19,254 bases of DNA, taken from an uncultured Collinsella sp. GTDB taxonomy: Bacteria; Actinomycetota; Coriobacteriia; Coriobacteriales; Coriobacteriaceae. The stretch is from the NCBI GenBank assembly GCA_902494605.1, contig CABUUG010000022.1, positions 1 to 19,254 on the forward strand. Reading direction: 5' to 3'. How positions within the stretch are numbered: position 1 is the stretch's first letter; each line of letters opens with the position of its first letter. Shown here piece by piece: positions 8,094 to 15,395 of the stretch. The translations under genes were made by a program, and so were the position numbers. The notes beneath the pieces are model-generated. The model was given only the letters and a program-made list of their open reading frames with translations, was not told the DNA's origin and made no database searches.

Positions 8094-9128
8094 TCACTCG
8101 ATGCCGTACAAGCGCTGTGCCGTGCCGCCAAGCATAAGGTCCTTGTCCGTATCACTTAAATCTGTGGCGCGGACGCAGGCGACACCCTCTGTTAGCCACT
8201 CGCGTTTAACGGGATAACTCGTACCAAAGACAATATGGTCTGCACCAAGGACTTCAACCGCACAGGCAAGAAGCGTCTCGCCCCAGGGCTGAGCATGGGA
8301 CATGTCGAAATAAACGTTGTTCTCAAGACGCTTGGAGACCGTCTCGGTATCGGTCTGGAAGCGACCCGAGGCATCTGGACACTTGGGACCGTGCGGCAGC
8401 AGCATCTCCTTAAACGCAAAATAAGCGCCACCGAGCATGGAGTGGACCATCTTGACGTTGGGATAACGCTCGAAGAAGTCGCTGAAGATTTCACGACCGA
8501 TTGCCGTGGTCTGGTCGACGCAACGGCCGTAGGAGCGACGCAGGTTGTCGTATGTGAGCAGAGACGTGTTCTCGACCGGTACGGGCACATGGTGCACGTA
8601 AACGGTGACGCTGCGTTCGTTCAGTCGCTCAAAAAAGCTCGAAAAGATCGGATCGTCGAGATAGCGCCTGCCGTAGTGGGCGCAGAGCTGCACGCCCGCG
8701 AAACCCTCGTCGAGCCTGCGATCGAGCTCCTCGAGGTTCGCCTCGGTGCCAAAGGGAGGCACGGCGACAAGCGGTATCAAGCGACCGTTCGACGCTTTTG
8801 CGTCGGCGGCCATACCGTCGTTGAAGCGCCGGCACATCTCGAGTGACATCCACTCATGGCAGCCGGGGAGTTTGAGAATCGCTTTATCGACCCCCGCCTC
8901 GTCCATGTCTGCCAGACGCTTCTCAAGGGTGTAGTCTCCCTCGATATAGTTGAGGCCTGGGAAGCCAGCGGGCTTTTCGATCACAATCTGTCGCTTGCCC
9001 GTGGGGCTTACGGTCAGGTAGCCCTCGGTGTCGTAAGCGCGGGGCACCTCGGCCAAAAACTGTTCACAGAGTGTCTCGTCATGGAAGATGCGCTCGTCAA
9101 ACCAGTAGGAATTTGCATCGATAATCAT
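8094..9128 (-). CDS. Amidohydrolase-2-fold protein lacking usual metal ligands
   Basis: A 344-residue TIM-barrel-type protein of the amidohydrolase-related (ACMSD-like) family. It has an N-terminal strand, then DMDEAGVDKAIL (74-85), GVQLCAHYG (145-153), VTVYVHHVPVP (His179, His180), VKMVHSMLGG (His228) and ADHIVFGTSYPV (295-306). The usual D-x-H-x-H motif after strand 1 reads DANSY (4-8), so both metal His are replaced. The usual GSDYP Asp is Ser303. Known: members decarboxylate or hydrolyse cyclic and aromatic acids, lactones or amides. This one may be metal-free or use another site. I chose the ATG at 9128 from the strand-1 sequence and AAAGGCGG upstream. It is the first gene of the operon with the ceramidase-like pair and probably the PTS permease. 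Confidence 0.78.
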   Translation of the reverse strand: MIIDANSYWFDERIFHDETLCEQFLAEVPRAYDTEGYLTVSPTGKRQIVIEKPAGFPGLNYIEGDYTLEKRLADMDEAGVDKAILKLPGCHEWMSLEMCRRFNDGMAADAKASNGRLIPLVAVPPFGTEANLEELDRRLDEGFAGVQLCAHYGRRYLDDPIFSSFFERLNERSVTVYVHHVPVPVENTSLLTYDNLRRSYGRCVDQTTAIGREIFSDFFERYPNVKMVHSMLGGAYFAFKEMLLPHGPKCPDASGRFQTDTETVSKRLENNVYFDMSHAQPWGETLLACAVEVLGADHIVFGTSYPVKREWLTEGVACVRATDLSDTDKDLMLGGTAQRLYGIE

Positions 9129-9160
9129 TGGTGGGGACCGCCTTTCATCTTGTCGAGAAC

Positions 9161-9190
9161 ATTCTAAAAAAGCGGACACACGGACATCAA
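9161..9190 (-). promoter_or_regulatory. Sigma-A-type promoter for amidohydrolase-ceramidase operon
   Basis: On the minus strand TTGATG (-35, 9185-9190) and TAGAAT (-10, 9161-9166) are separated by 18 nt. Transcription would start about 25 nt before the ATG at 9128. This is the best-looking housekeeping promoter in the intergenic region. Confidence 0.55.
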
Positions 9191-9226
9191 TTCCAGTTGA
9201 AGCACACTGTATTCCATTTTGGAATA
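9189..9226 (-). promoter_or_regulatory. Operator-like TGGAAT inverted and direct repeats
   Basis: TATTCCA and TGGAATA form a perfect 7-bp inverted repeat with spacer TTT at 9210-9226. On the minus strand TGGAAT recurs 21 nt further downstream (TGGAATT, ending at the -35 box), two helical turns away. The position upstream of and up to the -35 box suggests an activator or repressor site for the operon. The cognate regulator is not identifiable here. Confidence 0.5.
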
Positions 9227-9298
9227 TAGTTTTCCGTTCACACGCGATTCCCACTCGCCCAAACGATCGAGACACCGACAACGCGAGCTTTAACAGAA

Positions 9299-9333
9299 AA
9301 CGGGCGACCCGAATCTGTTACGGGCCGCCCGTT
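9299..9333 (-). terminator. Intrinsic terminator of aminotransferase gene
   Basis: The stem AACGGGCG/CGCCCGTT is extended by CCCG/CGGG after one A-C mismatch, with a 9-nt loop. On the minus strand it is followed by TTTTCTGTTA. It begins about 23 nt after the stop at 9356. Confidence 0.88.
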
Positions 9334-9355
9334 AAATGACAGACTATCTCTGTCG

Positions 9356-10876
9356 TTATGATTGACGGTAATGGTCAAAGAAGTCGGCGAGGTCTTCAAG
9401 GGACTCTTTGAGTACTTCCATGCGCGGCAGGTACACGATGCGGAAGTGGTCGGGCTCAGCCCAGTTGAAGCCGCCGCCGCGCGTGATCAGGATCTTCTTC
9501 TCGTGCAGCAGGTCAAGGGCGAACTGCTCGTCATCGGTGATGTTGAACTTTTTAACATCCATCTTGGGGAAGATGTAGAACGCCGCACGTGGCTTAACCA
9601 CCGAGATGCCGTCGATCTTGTTGAGCGCCTCGTACACAAAGTTGCGCTGCTCGTAGACACGGCCACCGGGACGGATGTAGTCGTTGACGGACTGATGGCC
9701 ACCGAGTGCCGTCTGGACGATCGACTGGGCCGGCACGTTGGAGCACAGGCGCATGTTAGAGAGCATGTTGACGCCCATGATGAAGTCGCTCATGCAGCGC
9801 TGGTTGCCCGAAAGCACCATCCAGCCAATACGATAGCCCGCGATCATGTGCGACTTGGAAAGGCCGCTAAAGGTGACGCAGGGCAGGTCGGGGGCGAGCG
9901 AGGCAATCGAGACGTGCTCGTAGCCGTCCATGCACAGGCGGTCGTAGATCTCATCGGCAAAGATCATCAGCTGATGCCTGCGCGCAATCTCGACGATGCC
10001 CTCGAGCACCTCGCGCGGATAGACAGAACCCGTGGGGTTGTTGGGGTTGATGATGACGAGGGCTTTGGTCGCGCTCGTGATCTTGGACTCCATATCCTCC
10101 AGGTCGGGATACCAATCCGCCTGCTCATCGCACAGATAATGTACGGGATGACCGCCAGCAAGGGTTGCGCACGCCGTCCAGAGCGGATAGTCGGGGCTGG
10201 GGATCAGAATCTCGTCGCCATTGTCGAGCAGCGCGTTCATCGAAAGCTGAATGAGCTCGGACACGCCGTTGCCCGTGTAGATATGCTCCATCTGAACGTT
10301 GGGCAGGCCTTTGATCTGCGAATACTGCATGATCGCCTTGCGCGCGGAGAACAGGCCACGCGAGTTGGAATAGCCTTCGCAGTCGGGCAGCTGCTGGCGC
10401 ATGTCCTTGATGACCTCATCGGGCGTGCGGAAACCGAAGGGCGCCGGGTTGCCGATATTGAGCTTGAGGATGCGCTCGCCCTCGTCCTCCATACGGGCGG
10501 CCTCGTCGACGACGGGACCGCGCACGTCATACAGGACGTTGTCGAGTTTGGTGGATTTAGAAAAAGTACGCATGGTGGTGCTCCTTGCAATTTGAGCTGA
10601 GGGATGGGGTTCGGGCTTGGAATCGTTGCGGGGTGATGATGCCTCGCCTTGATCGGCGTCGCCGGCAAGCAGCCAGGTAACATCGACCTCCAAAATACGG
10701 GCGAGCAGCTCAGCCACATCGCGCCGCGGGATCGTCTTGCCGCTCACATATTGGCTCATCTGACTCTTGCCGAGTTTTTTGCCGAGCATCTCCGATGCGC
10801 GGATCACGTCCGACTGGCGAACGTCGCGATCGGACATAGCCTGTCGCAGGCGGTCGCTAAACGTCTCTTGGGCCAC
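9356..10876 (-). CDS. alaA: XRE helix-turn-helix fused to AlaA-type aminotransferase
   Basis: The fusion is 506 residues from a GTG at 10876 with a near-perfect AAGGAGGT 4 nt upstream. Residues 5-72 are an XRE HTH (SQMSQYVSGKTIPRRDVAEL, then ILEVDVTWLLAGD). Residues 73-101 are a polar linker. Residues 102-506 closely follow E. coli AlaA (alanine-synthesising glutamate-pyruvate transaminase, 405 residues): LKLNIGNPAPFGF, GNGVSELI, IPSPDYPLWTA, NPNNPTG, ADEIYD, and PLP Lys341 in SGLSKSHMIAG. A second start, ATG 10573, has its own AAGGAG 7 nt upstream and would give a 405-residue enzyme alone. This recalls MocR regulators (GntR plus aminotransferase), but with an XRE domain and an apparently intact enzyme. 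It probably regulates itself through the GTTCAATT boxes upstream. Confidence 0.9.
   Translation of the reverse strand: MAQETFSDRLRQAMSDRDVRQSDVIRASEMLGKKLGKSQMSQYVSGKTIPRRDVAELLARILEVDVTWLLAGDADQGEASSPRNDSKPEPHPSAQIARSTTMRTFSKSTKLDNVLYDVRGPVVDEAARMEDEGERILKLNIGNPAPFGFRTPDEVIKDMRQQLPDCEGYSNSRGLFSARKAIMQYSQIKGLPNVQMEHIYTGNGVSELIQLSMNALLDNGDEILIPSPDYPLWTACATLAGGHPVHYLCDEQADWYPDLEDMESKITSATKALVIINPNNPTGSVYPREVLEGIVEIARRHQLMIFADEIYDRLCMDGYEHVSIASLAPDLPCVTFSGLSKSHMIAGYRIGWMVLSGNQRCMSDFIMGVNMLSNMRLCSNVPAQSIVQTALGGHQSVNDYIRPGGRVYEQRNFVYEALNKIDGISVVKPRAAFYIFPKMDVKKFNITDDEQFALDLLHEKKILITRGGGFNWAEPDHFRIVYLPRMEVLKESLEDLADFFDHYRQS
10571..10586 (-). promoter_or_regulatory. Internal ribosome site and ATG for enzyme-only AlaA form
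   Basis: Inside the fusion gene, AAGGAG lies 7 nt before the ATG at 10573-10571 on the minus strand, exactly where homology to stand-alone AlaA begins. Translation from here would give 405 residues, equal to E. coli AlaA. Confidence 0.6.
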
Positions 10877-10894
10877 AGGAACCTCCTTGCTGGC

Positions 10895-10979
10895 AAAGTT
10901 CAATTTATAGAACACGAATTGAACCATGGTTCAATTTAGCAAGCAGTATAACGCGGTACCTCATTCGAAAGTTCAATTT
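10895..10979. promoter_or_regulatory. GTTCAATT operator array at the XRE-AlaA promoter
   Basis: GTTCAATTT occurs at 10898-10906, 10929-10937 and 10971-10979, spaced 31 and 42 bp (about three and four helical turns). The inverse box AATTGAAC at 10917-10924 makes a perfect 20-bp palindrome with the middle copy (10917-10936). Boxes 1 and 3 share the longer core AAAGTTCAATTT. A tentative minus-strand promoter, TTGAAC (10929-10934) and TATAAA (10904-10909) with 19-nt spacing, lies within the array, so binding would block RNA polymerase. Confidence 0.65.
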
Positions 10980-11038
10980 CATAAGAAAACGTACCGGACT
11001 CCGAGATTTGCCCAAAGCGGACAATGACATGCACGCGT

Positions 11039-11896
11039 TTAGAGGTATTCAAGGAATCGAGCAGCGGCAAGCGAAACGTCGGCCGTTCGATATATGGCGT
11101 TGATCTGCCGATGAGGATGTCCCTCAAGTGGGCGCACGGCAACATCGAACTGACAGCGGCGCAAGATGAGCGCGGGAAGAATGCTCACGCCCAAGCCGTC
11201 CTCGACCATAGCCATAATCGCATAATCATCCCAGGTCGACAGCTTGGAGCACACCGTCAGCCCCGCCCGACGGAACAGCGGCGTAATCTCGTCATCGGTG
11301 CCGCGTTCTAGCAGAATAAACTGCTCGTTGGCTAAATCGGCAAGAGAAACGACCTCCGCCGTGGCAAGCAAAGAGTCTGCCGGTACTACCGCCATCAACT
11401 CGTCGCGCACCAAAGACCGCGATGCCATGCCGTTTTCTCGGGGCTCACGCGGGATAAAGCCCAGGTCACAACGACCCTCAGCCACCCATTGTTCAATCTC
11501 TGAGTAATCACCCATCAGCAACTCATAATCGACGTCCGGATGATCGGCGCGAAAGCGCGCAATCACCGGCGGCAGCACGTGGGTCGCCACGCTCGAAAAC
11601 GTACCGATGCAGATTTTGCCGCGCATGAGCCCGCGCATCTCATCCACCCGTCGCTGCAAGCGAGTGAATTCCTCGCAGAGCGCCTCGACAGCCGGCATGA
11701 CCTGCCGCCCGTCGGCAGAAAGCACTACGCCCTCGCGACTGCGGTCGAGCACCTTAAAGCCCCAATCGGCCTCAAGATCGGCCACCATGCGGCTCACGCC
11801 CGACTGCGAATAGCTCAGGCGCTCGGCAGCACGCGTAAAGCTTCCGGCGCGCACCGTCTCCAGCAGCACCTGCATCTTTTGAATATTCGTTTCCAC
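11039..11896 (-). CDS. LysR-family regulator, divergent from EamA exporter
   Basis: A 285-residue LysR protein with the winged HTH at about 8-65 (GSFTRAAERLSYSQSGVSRM, then WGFKVLDRSREGVVLSADGR) and an effector domain to the C-terminus. The chosen start is the GTG at 11896, which has GGAGG 6 nt upstream; the ATG seven codons earlier places that same Shine-Dalgarno inside the coding region. It is divergent from the EamA transporter across 118 nt, the classical LysR arrangement, so that transporter is the likely target. The XRE-AlaA gene follows on the same strand after 162 nt. No terminator is visible between them, so read-through is possible. Confidence 0.9.
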   Translation of the reverse strand: METNIQKMQVLLETVRAGSFTRAAERLSYSQSGVSRMVADLEADWGFKVLDRSREGVVLSADGRQVMPAVEALCEEFTRLQRRVDEMRGLMRGKICIGTFSSVATHVLPPVIARFRADHPDVDYELLMGDYSEIEQWVAEGRCDLGFIPREPRENGMASRSLVRDELMAVVPADSLLATAEVVSLADLANEQFILLERGTDDEITPLFRRAGLTVCSKLSTWDDYAIMAMVEDGLGVSILPALILRRCQFDVAVRPLEGHPHRQINAIYRTADVSLAAARFLEYL

Positions 11897-12014
11897 GGCG
11901 CCCCTCCACCTTTGCATGAGTTTTTGTCATGTTATCTATGCATTATATTCGCTTTTCTTCTAAAACCAGTTCACCCATAGTGAAGATGCTCAGATATAGA
12001 GGGGATGTCAGCGC

Positions 12015-12926
12015 ATGAACAACGGGTTGTTTACGTACTTAGCAGCATTGCTATTGTTTGGCTCCAACGGCATCATCGCCGCCGCCATCGCGCTGCCGAG
12101 CTCGGATATCGTGCTACTACGCACGTTTTTGGGCGCACTCTCGCTTGTCACCATTCTCGCCGTCACCCAACGCCATAAGTTGCAGGCGCCATCTCGCCCC
12201 CGCGAAGCCGCAGCCCTCCTCCTCTCGGGAGCCGCGCTAGGCGCCAGCTGGATTTTTCTGTTCCGCGCCTACCAGACGATCGGCGTCGGCGTATCCTCGC
12301 TGCTGTACTACTGTGGCCCCATCATTGTCATGGCGCTCTCCCCACTCATCTTTGGTGAAAAACTGACCGGCGGCAAAATCGCCGGGTTTATCGCCGTCGC
12401 CTGCGGTGCTTTTCTCATTGCAGCACAAGGTCTAGGCGGCAATATGCCCATTGCGGGTATCGTCTGCGGTATCGCCTCGGCATTTTGCTATGCGCTGATG
12501 GTCATCGCTAGCAAGGGTGCGCCACACATCGAAGGCCTCGAGAACTCCACGCTCCAGGTGAGCGCAGCCTTTGTGACCGCGCTGGTCCTCACGCTCATCA
12601 CGCAGGGCGCTCCCTCACTCCTGTCCGCCGGCGTCGCCGCCAGTATTGATTGGCACGCCGTCGTCATGCTCGGCGTCGTCAACACCGGCATCGGTTGCCT
12701 GCTCTACTTTAGTGCCGTCGCCAAGCTGCCCGTCCAGACCGTCGCGGTCGTCGGCTACCTCGAGCCGCTTTCGGCCGTCGTGTTCTCGGCCGTCCTTTTA
12801 GGCGAAGCCATAACACCGGTCCGCCTGATGGGTGCCGCGCTTATCATCGGCGGCGCGATTTTTTGCGAACTCGCCGGCAAACGCGCAAACGCCAAGGCTG
12901 GCATCGCCCAGGCAGCACGTGCTTAA
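12015..12926 (+). CDS. EamA-family (DMT) exporter
   Basis: A 303-residue, ten-helix protein with two EamA repeats, about 1-140 and 150-285. Typical features are LLRTFLGA after helix 2, SSLLYYCGPIIVMALSPLIFGEKL at the end of repeat 1, and VAVVGYLEPLSAVVFSAVLLGE near the end of repeat 2. Known: these carriers export amino acids, nucleobases or other small metabolites, or import sugars. The start ATG at 12015 has GAGGGG about 10 nt upstream. The divergent LysR gene probably controls it. With an alanine-type aminotransferase nearby, amino-acid efflux is a reasonable guess but unproven. Confidence 0.9.
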   Translation: MNNGLFTYLAALLLFGSNGIIAAAIALPSSDIVLLRTFLGALSLVTILAVTQRHKLQAPSRPREAAALLLSGAALGASWIFLFRAYQTIGVGVSSLLYYCGPIIVMALSPLIFGEKLTGGKIAGFIAVACGAFLIAAQGLGGNMPIAGIVCGIASAFCYALMVIASKGAPHIEGLENSTLQVSAAFVTALVLTLITQGAPSLLSAGVAASIDWHAVVMLGVVNTGIGCLLYFSAVAKLPVQTVAVVGYLEPLSAVVFSAVLLGEAITPVRLMGAALIIGGAIFCELAGKRANAKAGIAQAARA

Positions 12927-12960
12927 TAGCCCCTGCTTTGAAATGCTACCTACGTACATA

Positions 12961-12984
12961 AATAATCCCCAGCTGGGGATTATT
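12961..12984 (+). terminator. Intrinsic terminator after EamA gene
   Basis: A perfect 24-nt palindrome gives a 10-bp stem (AATAATCCCC) with loop AGCT, 34 nt after the stop. The T tail is short (TTATTGTCT). The palindrome also has the form of a DNA-binding site. Confidence 0.7.
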
Positions 12985-13041
12985 GTCTAAAATAACCTGA
13001 TGTGCCAAACTGCTCTTGTATGTATAAAGACGGCATAAAGA

Positions 13042-13079
13042 TTATCTGTCCTAGACAGATAACCGGATGTCTAAGGGAG
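13042..13079 (+). promoter_or_regulatory. kup leader: alternative hairpins over the ribosome site
   Basis: TTATCTGTC (13042-13050) pairs perfectly with GACAGATAA (13054-13062) around the loop CTA. The inner segment CCTAGACA (13050-13057) can instead pair with TGTCTAAGG (13068-13076), which overlaps the Shine-Dalgarno AAGGGAG (13073-13079). The two folds exclude each other. A tentative -10 TATAAA at 13023-13028 would place the hairpin at the very 5' end of the mRNA. It could equally be a DNA operator. Confidence 0.45.
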
Positions 13080-13084
13080 TCCAC

Positions 13085-15316
13085 GTGGCACACAACAAAC
13101 TGGAGGCAAGCCCCCAAGACCAGCGTGGTCAAGGCGGGCACGGAGCCATCCCCCTCTCCACTGGCATGCTGCTTGTAACGCTCGGCGTCGTCTATGGCGA
13201 CATCGGCACGAGCCCCATGTACACCATGAAATCAATCGTCGCCAACAACGGCGGCATCGGTACCGTCAGCGAGGACATGATCCTGGGCGCGCTTTCGCTC
13301 GTCATCTGGACCATGACGCTCGTGACCACGGTCAAGTACGTGGTAATCGCCATGAAGGCCGACAACCACAACGAAGGCGGCATCTTCGCCCTGTTCAGCC
13401 TCGTACGCAAGGTGGCACCATGGCTGATTCTGCCCGCCATGATCGGCGGTGCGGCACTGCTTGCCGACGGCATCCTCACCCCCGCCGTCACGGTCACCAC
13501 AGCCATCGAGGGTCTGCGCACCATCGAATGGGGCCATGCGCTGCTGGGCGACGGCCAGACCAACGTCATCATCATCACAATCATCATTATCTGCGGCCTA
13601 TTTGCCATGCAGCGCGCCGGCACCTCGTCAATCGGCAAGCTCTTCGGCCCGCTCATGACGCTGTGGTTCCTGTTCCTGGCAGGCGCCGGTCTGTTCAACA
13701 TGCTCGGCAACCTGTCCATCTTGCGCGCGCTCAACCCCATCCGCGGCATTATGTTCCTGTTCTCGCCCATCAACCATTCGGGCATTATGGTGCTCGGCTT
13801 TGTCTTCCTGTCGACAACCGGTGCCGAGGCACTCTACTCGGACATGGGCCACGTGGGCAAGGCAAACATCTATGCATCCTGGCCATTTGTTAAGGCGGCC
13901 CTTATCCTCAACTATCTGGGTCAGGGAGCTTGGCTACTCGCCAATAACTCCAACCCCCAGATGCTCGCGATGGATATCGTCAACCCGTTTTATATGATGC
14001 TTCCCGAGCCCCTGCGCCCCTTTGCCATCGTGCTTTCGGCCGTAGCGGCCATCATCGCCTCACAGGCGCTCATCACCGGCTCGTTCTCGCTGGTATCCGA
14101 GGCCACGCGCCTCAACCTTATGCCGCATCTGCGCATCCACTACCCCAGCGACACCAAGGGCCAGCTCTATATTCCGCTCGTCAACAACATCATGTGGGTC
14201 GGCTGCATCTTCATCGTGCTGCTGTTCCAAAACTCCGAGCGCATGGAGAGCGCCTACGGCCTCGCCATTACCGTGACCATGCTCATGACCACGACGCTTT
14301 TGACGAGCCATATCGCTGGCATTCTCAAGCACAAGCTGGGCGCCTGCGTCTTCGCCCTGCTCTTCGGTGCCATTGAGCTGTGCTTCTTTGCCTCGTGCCT
14401 CACCATGTTCTTTGACGGCGGCTATGTGATGATCTTCCTGGCCGCACTGCTGTTTGGCCTTATGTACGTGTGGCGCCGTGGCACCGCCATCGAGCGCACG
14501 CAGACGATTCTGTTGCCCGTCTCCAAGTACATCGATCAGCTCAACCGCCTGCGCAACGACGAGACCTATCCCGTGCTCGCCGACAATCTGGTATTTCTCA
14601 CCAACAGCCCCGACCCGCTCACGCTCGACCGCGACGTGCTCTATTCCATCCTAGATAAGCATCCCAAGCGCGCCAAGGCATATTGGTTCATTAACGTGCA
14701 CGTTACCGACGAACCCTATACGCACGAGTATTCCGTCGAGACCTTTGGCACGGACTTCCTCTTCCGCGTTCGCCTGGACCTGGGCTTTAAGGTCAACCAG
14801 CGCGTCAACGCCTATCTGCGTCAGATCGTCGGCGACCTGATGGCTTCGGGCGAGCTGCCGCCGCAGCACCACACCTACTCCATCTACGAGACGCGCGGCA
14901 ACGTGGGCGACTTCCGTTTTTGCATGCTGCGCAAGATGCTCGCCCCCGAAACGGACATCAACCGCAATGACCACCGCGTGATGGCCATCAAGTACGCCGT
15001 CCGCCGCGCCTGCGGAAGCCCGGCACGCTGGTACGGTCTTGAGAACTCGGCCATCATCATCGAGTACGTGCCGCTGTTTGCCCGCATGCGCCCGGCCGTT
15101 AAACTCGTGCGCACCCAGGTGCCGCTCGAGGTTCAGATTGAAGAGGCCGAGGAAATGGAAGTCGACATCTTCTCGGACGACTTGGTCAACGGCAACGAGG
15201 CCGGTAGGGACATGAACATCGATCCCACCGAACTGCTCGAGAGCGTCGCCGATACACCCGAACAGCAACAGCTCGACGGCCTCGAGAGTGAACAGCTCAA
15301 CGACGCCAACTTCTAG
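13085..15316 (+). CDS. kup: Kup-type potassium uptake protein
   Basis: A 743-residue KUP/HAK/KT carrier. The family signature GVVYGDIGTSPMY is at 34-46, and about twelve hydrophobic helices extend to about residue 455. A soluble C-terminal domain of about 280 residues follows and ends in an acidic tail. Known: Kup imports K+ with protons at the cytoplasmic membrane and matters in acid or low-K+ conditions; in Gram-positive relatives K+ carriers are often controlled by c-di-AMP. I chose the GTG at 13085 because AAGGGAG lies 5 nt upstream; the ATG at 13067 has no ribosome site and would put that Shine-Dalgarno inside the gene. It is longer than E. coli Kup (622 residues), mainly in the C-terminal domain. 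It is a single-gene unit. Confidence 0.95.
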   Translation: MAHNKLEASPQDQRGQGGHGAIPLSTGMLLVTLGVVYGDIGTSPMYTMKSIVANNGGIGTVSEDMILGALSLVIWTMTLVTTVKYVVIAMKADNHNEGGIFALFSLVRKVAPWLILPAMIGGAALLADGILTPAVTVTTAIEGLRTIEWGHALLGDGQTNVIIITIIIICGLFAMQRAGTSSIGKLFGPLMTLWFLFLAGAGLFNMLGNLSILRALNPIRGIMFLFSPINHSGIMVLGFVFLSTTGAEALYSDMGHVGKANIYASWPFVKAALILNYLGQGAWLLANNSNPQMLAMDIVNPFYMMLPEPLRPFAIVLSAVAAIIASQALITGSFSLVSEATRLNLMPHLRIHYPSDTKGQLYIPLVNNIMWVGCIFIVLLFQNSERMESAYGLAITVTMLMTTTLLTSHIAGILKHKLGACVFALLFGAIELCFFASCLTMFFDGGYVMIFLAALLFGLMYVWRRGTAIERTQTILLPVSKYIDQLNRLRNDETYPVLADNLVFLTNSPDPLTLDRDVLYSILDKHPKRAKAYWFINVHVTDEPYTHEYSVETFGTDFLFRVRLDLGFKVNQRVNAYLRQIVGDLMASGELPPQHHTYSIYETRGNVGDFRFCMLRKMLAPETDINRNDHRVMAIKYAVRRACGSPARWYGLENSAIIIEYVPLFARMRPAVKLVRTQVPLEVQIEEAEEMEVDIFSDDLVNGNEAGRDMNIDPTELLESVADTPEQQQLDGLESEQLNDANF

Positions 15317-15336
15317 CGACGTCACAAATCAACGAC

Positions 15337-15372
15337 AGCGGCCCTGCACCTCACGAGAGACGCAGGGCCGCT
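15337..15372. terminator. Terminator between kup and bile salt hydrolase genes
   Basis: AGCGGCCCTGC (15337-15347) pairs perfectly with GCAGGGCCGCT (15362-15372), an 11-bp GC-rich stem with a 14-nt loop. T-rich exits are short on both strands. It lies between convergent genes and can serve both. Confidence 0.8.
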
Positions 15373-15395
15373 TTGCATTGCAGTAAAGCTAGCGG

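Noticed and set aside
9362..10600. A 412-codon open frame on the plus strand
   Set aside because: It mirrors the AlaA coding region; its product has no recognisable motif, whereas the minus strand matches AlaA throughout.
10954..10996. Inverted repeat CGGTAC/GTACCG after the LysR gene as a terminator
   Set aside because: The loop is about 31 nt and there is no T-run, so termination is unlikely.
12985..13084. c-di-AMP (ydaO) riboswitch before kup
   Set aside because: The leader is too short for that large aptamer and its conserved core is not seen; only the short alternative hairpins were kept.
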